5,580 nucleotides of DNA from Oscillospiraceae bacterium UBA4632 (lineage in GTDB: Bacteria > Bacillota > Clostridia > Oscillospirales > Oscillospiraceae): assembly GCA_002405995.1 (NCBI GenBank), contig DHMW01000082.1:12778-18357 (forward strand), written 5' to 3'. Every line of letters starts with the position of its first letter. The stretch's first letter is position 1. The notes under the pieces were generated by a model. It searched no databases and was not told where the DNA came from. It saw only the letters and a list, made by a program, of their open reading frames with translations. Below are positions 1 through 5,092 of this stretch, piece by piece. The translations under genes were made by a program, and so were the position numbers.

Positions 1-348
1 GCACGCCGCGGCTTTTCCAACGGCAGCGGCCAGATGCTCAAGCAGCAGCAGATGCAGCAGCAGATCATGAAGATGCAGGAGGACATGCAGAAGGCGCAGC
101 AGGAGGTGGAGGAAAAGACCTTCTCGGCGAGCGTCGGCGGCGGCGCCGTCAGCGCGACGGTCAACGGCAAGAAGGAGGTCACCGCTATCGCCATCAAGCC
201 CGAGGCGGTGGATCCCGAGGATGTGGAGATGCTCCAGGATCTGATCCTCTCCGCCGTGAACGAGGCGCTGCGCCAGGCGGAGGACGCAATGAGCGGCAGG
301 ATGAACGCGCTCACGAGTGGGCTGGGGCTCGGCGGACTGGGGTTCTGA
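1..348 (+). CDS. ybaB: YbaB/EbfC family nucleoid-associated protein (5' end cut by window)
   Basis: A small DNA-binding protein that family knowledge describes as a homodimer coating the nucleoid. The reading frame is open from base 1, so the true start lies outside the window, probably only a few codons upstream since family members are about 100-120 residues. The first in-window ATG (34) has no ribosome binding site, and the preceding codons (ARRGFSNGSGQ) look like the usual Gly-rich N-terminus. Next comes a Gln/Met-rich amphipathic helix, then the family core: EVEEKTFSASVGGGAVSATV, NGKKEVTAIAIKPEAVDPED and VEMLQDLILSAVNEALRQAE. A Gly/Leu-rich tail (GLGLGGLGF) ends the protein. In many bacteria this gene sits between dnaX and recR. 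Here no recR follows: a terminator begins 57 bases after the stop and the next gene is convergent. The family assignment is secure; the exact role in this organism is inferred. Confidence 0.93.
   Translation, partial: ARRGFSNGSGQMLKQQQMQQQIMKMQEDMQKAQQEVEEKTFSASVGGGAVSATVNGKKEVTAIAIKPEAVDPEDVEMLQDLILSAVNEALRQAEDAMSGRMNALTSGLGLGGLGF
43..66 (+). repeat. 12-bp tandem duplication within ybaB (CAG-rich)
   Basis: Two adjacent 12-mers, CAGCAGCAGATG (43-54) and CAGCAGCAGATC (55-66), differ at one base. They are in frame and encode QQQM-QQQI at the start of the N-terminal helix of the YbaB protein. This looks like a local in-frame slippage duplication and would lengthen the helix by about one turn. 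Confidence 0.6.
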
Positions 349-378
349 GCCTCCCTTTCCGGCAAAAGCGGCATAAAG

Positions 379-396
379 GGCAGCGCCTGCGCTGCC
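379..396. other. 8-bp inverted repeat between convergent genes
   Basis: GGCAGCGC (379-386) and GCGCTGCC (389-396) are perfect complements separated by CT. The hairpin lies between the ybaB stop and the strong terminator at 405. It has no proper T-run on either strand, only CTTTA reading leftward. It may be an auxiliary stop or an RNA 3'-end stabiliser for leftward transcripts that pass the main hairpin. Confidence 0.4.
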
Positions 397-404
397 TAAA
401 GCAA

Positions 405-446
405 GGGGGATATTCTCTTTCGTGAAAGAGAATATCCCCCTTTTTT
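405..446 (+). terminator. Strong intrinsic terminator of ybaB, probably also serving the convergent operon
   Basis: GGGGGATATTCTCTTT (405-420) pairs perfectly over 16 bp with AAAGAGAATATCCCCC (425-440) around a CGTG loop. It is followed by six T residues (441-446), a textbook rho-independent terminator for rightward transcription. Read leftward, the same hairpin is followed by TTGCTTT, a weaker U-tract. It begins 18 bases past the alaX stop codon, so it probably also ends the leftward operon. Confidence 0.95.
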
Positions 447-464
447 CCGCACGGATGCGGAGGG

Positions 465-1610
465 TCATTCTGCAAAAAACCGCTCGATCGCCGCGCGGTC
501 CGCGCACACGCTGCCCTGCACAAAGTCCGGCTTGCCGCCGCCGCGGCCGTTGAGTTCCGCGTTCAGCTTTTTCGCAAGGCCGCGCAGGTCGCCGCCGGGG
601 CAGCCGACGGCGTATTTGTACGCGCCGTCCGCGCCCGCAAAGACCGCGCAGCGCCCGCCGCAGGCGTGCATCACCGCGTCGCAGAGCCTGCGCAGGCTGT
701 CGCCGGACATCTCGTCCTCAAAGAGCAGCACGTCGCCTGTGCCAGCATACTGCGCGGCGGTCCGGGCGAAGGCGGCCTCCTCCAGCCGCGCGCAGCGCAG
801 CTTGAGCGCAGAGAGCTCCGAAAGCACGCGCTCAACGCCCGCAAAGCTCGCATTCGGCTTGACCGAGAGCGCCTGCGCGATGCGCACATCCTGCGCCCAG
901 CACTGCGAGAGATAGCGGTGCGCCCGCGCGCCGCACAAAAGCTCGATGCGCACGCCCTCGCGGAAGCGCTGCACAGAGAGGAACTTCACCAGCCCCACCT
1001 GCCCGGAGCTTGCCACGTGCGTGCCGCAGCAGGCGCAGCAGTCCGCCCCCGGAAACGACACGATGCGCACATCGCCCGCGAGCGGTTTTTTGCTGCGGTA
1101 GTCGATCGCGTCCAGCGCCGCGCCGCGGCAGAGCCGGATGTCGATGGGATGGTCCTCGTAAATATACCGGTTGGCGGCAGCCTCGATCTCCATGAGCGCG
1201 TCCCACGGAATGTCGGCGTTGAAGTCGATCGTCACGACGTCGGTTCCCATGTGGAAGCCGACGTTGTCGCAGTGAAAGCGCGCGCAGATGAGGCCCGAGC
1301 AGATATGCTCGCCGGAGTGCTGCTGCATATGGTCAAAGCGGCGCGCCCAGTCGATCTCGCCCTCCACGCTCGCGCCCGCAGCGAGCGGCGCATCGCACAG
1401 ATGCACGATCGCACCGTCCTTCTCGCGCACCTCCAGCACCCGCGCGCCGCCGAGCGTGCCGGTGTCATACGGCTGGCCGCCGCCCTCGGGGTAAAAGGCG
1501 GTCTGGTCCAGCGTGACCGCCCAGCCGCCCTTCGCCTCTTCGCAGGAGGTGGCCACGGCGGCAAAGCGCCGCAGGAAGGGATTGTCGTAATAGAGCTTTT
1601 TTGTTTCCAT
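465..1610 (-). CDS. alaX: AlaX-type alanyl-tRNA editing protein with C-terminal DHHA1 domain
   Basis: A free-standing relative of the alanyl-tRNA synthetase editing domain. Family members hydrolyse Ser- or Gly-mischarged tRNA-Ala in the cytoplasm. The 381-residue protein has the order expected of the long AlaX class. An N-terminal beta-barrel carries FYPEGGGQPYDTG (39-51). The zinc-binding editing core has HSGEH (98-102, HxxxH) and CCGTH (194-198, CxxxH), so all four metal ligands are present. A helical linker spans about 255-285. A DHHA1-like C-terminal domain ends with GGGKPDFVQGS (357-367). There is no aminoacylation domain, so it is not a broken alaS. The ATG at 1610 is supported by GAGGAG (1624-1619, 8-nt spacer), which overlaps the stop codon of the preceding gene. 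It is the last gene of the leftward operon, 12 nt after the GH3 lipoprotein gene. Which mischarged amino acid it prefers cannot be read from the sequence. Confidence 0.9.
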   Translation of the reverse strand: METKKLYYDNPFLRRFAAVATSCEEAKGGWAVTLDQTAFYPEGGGQPYDTGTLGGARVLEVREKDGAIVHLCDAPLAAGASVEGEIDWARRFDHMQQHSGEHICSGLICARFHCDNVGFHMGTDVVTIDFNADIPWDALMEIEAAANRYIYEDHPIDIRLCRGAALDAIDYRSKKPLAGDVRIVSFPGADCCACCGTHVASSGQVGLVKFLSVQRFREGVRIELLCGARAHRYLSQCWAQDVRIAQALSVKPNASFAGVERVLSELSALKLRCARLEEAAFARTAAQYAGTGDVLLFEDEMSGDSLRRLCDAVMHACGGRCAVFAGADGAYKYAVGCPGGDLRGLAKKLNAELNGRGGGKPDFVQGSVCADRAAIERFFAE

Positions 1611-1622
1611 TGTGTGTTCTCC

Positions 1623-2801
1623 TCAGTCGATCAGGCCGAGCGCCTGCTTTTCGCGCAGCACGCGGTAAACGTGTTCGTCAATGTCGCTCTCGCTGATCGT
1701 GCCGTCCTGCACGGCGGCGATCACCTGCGGGATCTGCGTCCGGTAGTCGGTGGTCACGATCATGTCGTTGCCCGCCTGGATCGCCAGCACGGCGGCGCTG
1801 CCGTCCTCGGCGTAGGCTTTGACCGCATCCATCGCAAGGTCGTCCGTCAGGATGACGCCGTCAAAGCCGAGCGTGTCGCGCAGCAGCGCGTGGACCTTGG
1901 ACGAGAGCGAGGCGGGATAGGCGCTGTCCATGCATTCGACGACGTTGTGGCTCACGAGCACGAACGGTGCGCCCGCCGCGATGCCCGCCTCAAAGGGGAC
2001 GAGGTCGGATCTCTCGAACGTCGTATACGGGCGCGCGTCGATAGCGACGCCCGTGTGCGTGTCGGCATTGTTGCCGTAGCCGGGGAAGTGCTTCAGCACG
2101 CACGCGGCGCCCGCCTCGGCATAGGCGGGCACGACGCGGGAGATGTAGTCCGCCGTGGCCTGCGCGTCCTGCCCGAAGGCGCGGTCATAGATGAAATTGC
2201 CGGGATCCGTCGAAACGTCGCACACGGGGGCAAAGTTCACATTCACGCCGAGGGCGCAGAGGCGGCGGTTGTATTCCTCCGTTTTCTGCACCAGCCCGTC
2301 CAGCCCCAGCGCGGCATAGAGCGCCTGCGGCGAGGCGAGCTTTTCGGAAAAGAGGTTCGGGTTGCGGCTCGCGCGCGTCACCGTGCCGCCCTCCTCGTCG
2401 CTGCCGATGAAAAGCGGGATGCCCGCCGCGTCCTGGTAGCTCTGCAGGGTCTGCGTGAACTGCTCCTCCGTGAGCCAGTTCCCCGCCGCGTCCTTATAAT
2501 CACGCCCGAAGAGCAAAAGCCCTCCGAGGTGATAGGTCCTGATATCCTCCTCTGCGCCCGTTTCGGGGCAGCGGACGAAAAACAGCTGCCCGACCTTTTC
2601 CTCCAGCGTCATGCCCGCAATGCGCTCGCGCAGGCGCTGCTCCGCCTGCTCCTCCGGCGTCGGCCCCGGCGCGGGGTCTGCGGCAGGGGCGCCGTTCGTG
2701 TCCGGTCCGGACGGCACATCGGGCGTGTCATCCGTTTTCTGCGCGCCGCAGGCGGAAAGCAGCAGCATAAGCGCCAGCAGCAGCGTCAGTATTTTTTTCA
2801 T
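1623..2801 (-). CDS. Glycoside hydrolase family 3 lipoprotein, beta-N-acetylhexosaminidase (NagZ-like)
   Basis: A predicted exported lipoprotein of 392 residues that would cleave terminal beta-N-acetylglucosamine from wall fragments or other glycans outside the membrane. MKK plus a Leu-rich core and the lipobox LSAC put the lipidated cysteine at residue 18. A Pro/Asp/Thr-rich tether (about 20-50) follows. The GH3 barrel begins at IAGMTLEEKVGQLFFV (61-76). Further landmarks are GSDEEGGTVTR (133-143), the NagZ-type loop KHFPGYG...DTH (237-249) carrying the Asp-His acid/base pair, and ILTDDLAMDAV (317-327) holding the presumed nucleophilic Asp. One loop position is Tyr (FPGYG) where classical NagZ has His (FPGHG). 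The start at 2801 is chosen because AGGAGG (2814-2809) lies 7 nt upstream and the signal peptide begins there. Starting at 2825 would add eight residues ahead of the signal. It sits 20 nt after the LtaS-like gene and 12 nt before alaX. The exact substrate is inferred. Confidence 0.9.
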   Translation of the reverse strand: MKKILTLLLALMLLLSACGAQKTDDTPDVPSGPDTNGAPAADPAPGPTPEEQAEQRLRERIAGMTLEEKVGQLFFVRCPETGAEEDIRTYHLGGLLLFGRDYKDAAGNWLTEEQFTQTLQSYQDAAGIPLFIGSDEEGGTVTRASRNPNLFSEKLASPQALYAALGLDGLVQKTEEYNRRLCALGVNVNFAPVCDVSTDPGNFIYDRAFGQDAQATADYISRVVPAYAEAGAACVLKHFPGYGNNADTHTGVAIDARPYTTFERSDLVPFEAGIAAGAPFVLVSHNVVECMDSAYPASLSSKVHALLRDTLGFDGVILTDDLAMDAVKAYAEDGSAAVLAIQAGNDMIVTTDYRTQIPQVIAAVQDGTISESDIDEHVYRVLREKQALGLID

Positions 2802-2808
2802 GGTGAAT

Positions 2809-2814
2809 CCTCCT
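2809..2814 (-). promoter_or_regulatory. Ribosome binding site deciding the GH3 lipoprotein start
   Basis: AGGAGG read leftward, 7 nt before the ATG at 2801. It lies inside the eight-codon extension that a start at 2825 would give, so it argues for the 2801 start. Confidence 0.85.
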
Positions 2815-2821
2815 TTTGCGG

Positions 2822-4696
2822 TCATCCGGCCGCGGTAAAGTGCTGTTCGCGGTAGTACTGGGCGTACAAATAGCGGTGGTAGCAGTCAAATTCCGCCTCG
2901 CTGAGGCTGCCGGTCAGCGCGCCGTCCTTCAAAAACCATCCGCGATTATGCAGCAGCGGCGTCACGTCATACATCCCGCGCTGGAGCTGCATAAAGGCCG
3001 GCCCCTCCCAGCCGCATTCGTCAAAGACGCGCTGCATCAGGTAGCAGGGCGAGAAGTCGCCGCCGTCGCCGGTGAAGTCCGCGCCGAGCGCGCGCTTAGC
3101 CGCAGCGTTGGCATAGATGGCGTAGGGCGTTGCGTAATAGTTATAGAAGCCGCCGAGCGTCCCGGTGTCCAGGTCGATGCCCATCTCGGCGTACACGCTG
3201 CTGCCGTTGCCGAGCCACGGCTTGTGGTCGCCGAAGAACACGAACACCACCGGCTCGTTTCGCCGCTCCAGCTCCTCGGCCAGGCGGCGCATCTCGCCGA
3301 TCGTCTCGCTCACGCCGGCAAGGTAGTTGTTCAGGATGCAGCAGCTCTCCTGCGACCAGCCGGTCTGCGCGGGCGTAACATATTCCCGCGCGCAGGACTC
3401 CGACGAATACGGCCCGTGATTCTGGTACGACACGGAGAAAAGGAACAGCGGGCCGCCGCCCTGCTGCGCGTCAAGGTCGCGCAGCAGATAATCCACCAGC
3501 ACGCCGTCGGAGTGGAACACCGCCGCCGTGGGATCCACCAGCTCGCCGAAGCCGCTGTCGGTAAAGGCGCTCTCGTCAAAGCCGAGGTATTCGTTCACAT
3601 TCTGCCGGTTATAGAACCAGCCGTAGCCGGGGTGGCGGTAGAGCGTGTCGTAGCCCTGGTCCTTGAAGTACCAGACGTAGGAGTCGGTATTGGAGCGGAA
3701 GTCCTCGTGGCGGCTGTAGCCGGTGAGAAAGCCCCACTCGGTATCCGTTGTGCCGCCGGCGAAGATGTTCGTCAGCAGGCGGCCGGACACGCTGCGCGCC
3801 TCCAGCCCGTGCAGCGGCGCGTAGACCTCCGCCACGGCGGGGATGTCCGCCAGCACGGGATAGTCCGTCAGGTCGCAGAACGCCTCGAGCATGATGCCCA
3901 CGACCGTGACCTTTTCCCCCTCCGGAATGTCCGCCGCCTCATACTGCGCAAGCGCCGCGCGCGCCTCCTGCTCGTCGTAGCCCTCCGGCGGGTCGGGGAA
4001 CATTTCCTGCACGCTGTACACAAAGGGATACACCGTGCCCTTGGACACGTAGACCTCCACGTCCGACCAGGGGTTGATGAAGCTGTTGTTGGCGGTCTTG
4101 TTCGTGTAAATGTCCGCATCGGTGTAGACGGTGAAGTATGCGCCGAGCGCCAGCGCAAGGCAGATAAGCGTGCCGAAAAGGCGCGTGAGCGGCTTGAGCG
4201 GCTCCCCGCGCATCAGGAAAACGGCAAACAGCAGCATGATAAGCGCGAGCGCAATGCCCGCCAGCACGGGCTTTGTCAGCTCGAGCGTGTAGTGCCCCAC
4301 AATGCCGCCCGCCGTGCGCAGGATGCGCAGGTCGGTGGCGAGCACGGGATCGCCGCGCAGCTGGATCTTATAGTAGCTGCCAAAGGCAAGCGCAAGGCAG
4401 GGTACCGCCGCGGTGAGATACGCCGCCCAGGGCCGCCGGAACAGGAAAAAGCCCAGAAATACCAGCAGCACCGGGATAAAAAGATTCAGCGCCACGAGCA
4501 GCGGCAGGCGGAAATAGGACAAAAGCAGATACAGGTTGTTCAGCGGCGCATAGGCATAGGCGGAGAGCATCAGGCCGATCAGCCCGACGCCAACGCCCAT
4601 GAGCGTCAGCCAGCCGTAAAGCCACGCGCGGTGCGCGCGGCGCAGCCCCTTGGACGCTTCGGCGTCCGGGCGGATGATGGAAAACAGAGCGTGCAT
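2822..4696 (-). CDS. LtaS-family membrane sulfatase/phosphoglycerol transferase
   Basis: A predicted polytopic membrane enzyme of the lipoteichoic acid synthase (LtaS) family. Such enzymes move glycerol-phosphate from phosphatidylglycerol onto a growing polymer on the outer membrane face. The 624-residue protein has about five hydrophobic helices (roughly 25-48, 60-86, 89-108, 141-162, 171-192), then an extracellular sulfatase-fold domain. LtaS catalytic landmarks are in order: Glu271 in IMLEAFCDL, the nucleophilic Thr316 in AGGTTDTEWGFLTGY, His427 in SYQNHGPY, and Asp490-His491 in VFFGDHKPW. The start is placed at 4696 because AAAGGGG (4713-4707) precedes it by 10 nt. The longer frame from 4822 would begin upstream of the predicted transcription start, and the ATG at 4729 has no ribosome binding site. 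Seven cysteines lie in the outer domain (274, 435, 452, 453, 551, 561, 605). First gene of the leftward operon. It could make another glycerol-phosphate polymer or modify a glycan, since this family is functionally mixed. Confidence 0.9.
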   Translation of the reverse strand: MHALFSIIRPDAEASKGLRRAHRAWLYGWLTLMGVGVGLIGLMLSAYAYAPLNNLYLLLSYFRLPLLVALNLFIPVLLVFLGFFLFRRPWAAYLTAAVPCLALAFGSYYKIQLRGDPVLATDLRILRTAGGIVGHYTLELTKPVLAGIALALIMLLFAVFLMRGEPLKPLTRLFGTLICLALALGAYFTVYTDADIYTNKTANNSFINPWSDVEVYVSKGTVYPFVYSVQEMFPDPPEGYDEQEARAALAQYEAADIPEGEKVTVVGIMLEAFCDLTDYPVLADIPAVAEVYAPLHGLEARSVSGRLLTNIFAGGTTDTEWGFLTGYSRHEDFRSNTDSYVWYFKDQGYDTLYRHPGYGWFYNRQNVNEYLGFDESAFTDSGFGELVDPTAAVFHSDGVLVDYLLRDLDAQQGGGPLFLFSVSYQNHGPYSSESCAREYVTPAQTGWSQESCCILNNYLAGVSETIGEMRRLAEELERRNEPVVFVFFGDHKPWLGNGSSVYAEMGIDLDTGTLGGFYNYYATPYAIYANAAAKRALGADFTGDGGDFSPCYLMQRVFDECGWEGPAFMQLQRGMYDVTPLLHNRGWFLKDGALTGSLSEAEFDCYHRYLYAQYYREQHFTAAG

Positions 4697-4706
4697 ACGA
4701 GGGAGA

Positions 4707-4713
4707 CCCCTTT
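4707..4713 (-). promoter_or_regulatory. Ribosome binding site deciding the LtaS-like start
   Basis: AAAGGGG read leftward, 10 nt before the ATG at 4696. It is followed by TCTCCCT, so AGGG/CCCT could fold a weak 4-bp hairpin over it. No comparable site precedes the in-frame ATGs at 4729 or 4822. Confidence 0.6.
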
Positions 4714-4742
4714 CCGGTGGCAGAGCCATGGAATAATAGACA

Positions 4743-4771
4743 AGTATACCATCGCGCAGAAAAAAAGGCAA
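4743..4771 (-). promoter_or_regulatory. Promoter of the leftward LtaS-like/GH3/alaX operon
   Basis: Read leftward: -35 TTGCCT (4771-4766), a 17-nt spacer, then -10 TATACT (4748-4743) preceded by TGG, an extended -10. The transcription start would fall near 4736, giving a leader of about 40 nt before the ATG at 4696. The weaker -35 (4 of 6 consensus bases) is offset by the extended -10. No other promoter is evident within the operon, where the gene gaps are 20 and 12 nt. Confidence 0.75.
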
Positions 4772-4783
4772 CAGCAACACCGC

Positions 4784-4812
4784 TTGACAAGCGCGGCGCA
4801 GCGTGGTATACT
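4784..4812 (+). promoter_or_regulatory. Housekeeping promoter of the T-box leader and glyS
   Basis: A perfect -35 TTGACA (4784-4789), a 17-nt spacer and -10 TATACT (4807-4812) with an upstream TGG (4804-4806, extended -10). The transcription start is expected near A4819, just before Stem I of the T-box at 4825. This is a strong sigma-A type promoter, which suits a gene controlled mainly by attenuation. Confidence 0.9.
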
Positions 4813-4987
4813 GCCCCAACAAAAGGCAGTGAGAAAGAAGCCTTTTCTTTTCACCCGCTCAAGAGAGGGGACGGCCGGTGCAAGTCCCTGCGGAACGGAA
4901 AAGGCGGCGCTTTTGAGCCGCGCGGCGGAAATGCCGCGCCGGTCCCTCCGTTACAAGGGAACGAAGTGCCCCGCATCCAGCGGGGAA

Positions 4988-5027
4988 TTCAGGTGGAACC
5001 ACGGACAAATGCTTTGTTCGCCCTGAG
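4988..5027 (+). promoter_or_regulatory. T-box antiterminator
   Basis: The lower helix pairs TTCAGG (4988-4993) with CCTGAG (5022-5027), including one T-G wobble. The bulge TGGAACC (4994-5000) receives the tRNA acceptor end. The upper helix pairs CGGACAAA (5002-5009) with TTTGTTCG (5013-5020), with one G-T wobble. The 3' strands overlap the 5' arm of the terminator (5019-5030), so the two folds exclude each other. Confidence 0.9.
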
Positions 5028-5056
5028 CCTGCTATCATAGGCTCAGGGCGCTTTTT
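5019..5056 (+). terminator. T-box regulated intrinsic terminator
   Basis: CGCCCTGAGCCT (5019-5030) and AGGCTCAGGGCG (5039-5050) form a perfect 12-bp stem with an 8-nt loop. A C and five T residues follow (5052-5056). It should form by default or with charged tRNA-Gly, stopping transcription before glyS. Confidence 0.95.
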
Positions 5057-5076
5057 CTCTCCTGAGCCAAATACCG

Positions 5077-5083
5077 AAAGGAG
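5077..5083 (+). promoter_or_regulatory. glyS ribosome binding site
   Basis: AAAGGAG, 9 nt before the ATG at 5093. It supports this start over the in-frame ATG at 5114, which has no such site. It lies outside the terminator stem, so control looks transcriptional rather than translational. Confidence 0.85.
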
Positions 5084-5092
5084 AAATTCACC

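Larger units (their letters stand above)
4819..5056 (+). promoter_or_regulatory. Glycine T-box riboswitch (tRNA-sensing leader) of glyS
   Basis: A transcription-attenuation leader that binds tRNA-Gly. Stem I: GGC/GCC base (4825-4827/4917-4919); kink-turn AGTGAG/TGA (4828-4833/4914-4916); AAAG/CTTT (4834-4837/4910-4913); CCTTTTC/GAAAAGG (4841-4847/4898-4904); CCGC/GCGG (4855-4858/4890-4893); the AG-rich bulge at 4859-4867; and GGGAC/GTCCC (4868-4872/4884-4888) capped by GGCCGGTGCAA. Specifier: GGC (Gly) at 4906-4908, followed by purine G4909 and the lower stem; a second GGC lies at 4903-4905. Stem II is GCGCGGC/GCCGCGC (4920-4926/4933-4939). A Stem IIA/B-like element with CCGTTA spans 4943-4963. 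Stem III is CCCCGC/GCGGGG (4969-4974/4980-4985). The T-box AGGTGGAACCACGG (4991-5004) has TGGA, which fits the UCCA end expected of tRNA-Gly with discriminator U. Position before glyS and specifier agree. Confidence 0.95.

Noticed and set aside
34..36. ATG at 34 as the ybaB start
   Set aside because: No ribosome binding site precedes it, and the in-frame codons from base 1 resemble the family N-terminus.
447..460. 5-bp hairpin CCGCA/TGCGG after alaX
   Set aside because: It is short, has a 4-nt loop, and is followed leftward by A residues rather than T. Not a terminator.
2802..2825. Upstream ATG for the GH3 lipoprotein giving an ATGA overlap with the LtaS-like stop
   Set aside because: It would put eight residues before a normal lipoprotein signal, and the AGGAGG site lies inside that extension. 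The start at 2801 fits better, although the overlap could aid translational coupling.
666..2855. Long rightward open frame (729 codons) across alaX and the GH3 gene
   Set aside because: It is antisense to two genes with clear catalytic motifs. Its product is Arg/Ala/His-rich with no recognisable domain, as expected for a shadow frame in GC-rich DNA.
4697..4822. Longer N-terminus of the LtaS-like protein from 4822 or 4729
   Set aside because: The leftward promoter (-10 at 4743-4748) lies within the extension, and neither upstream ATG has a ribosome binding site.
4868..4893. tRNA-like arm (GGTGCAAGTCCC)
   Set aside because: No acceptor stem or cloverleaf exists around it. It is the distal loop of T-box Stem I.
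2816..5026. Long rightward open frame (736 codons) across the LtaS-like gene and into the T-box
   Set aside because: It is antisense to a gene with all LtaS catalytic residues, and its end runs through the structured riboswitch. The composition is low-complexity Arg/Ala/Gln.
4717..5040. Rightward open frame inside the T-box leader
   Set aside because: It begins upstream of the rightward transcription start and spans Stem I to the terminator loop. The RNA structure explains the sequence.
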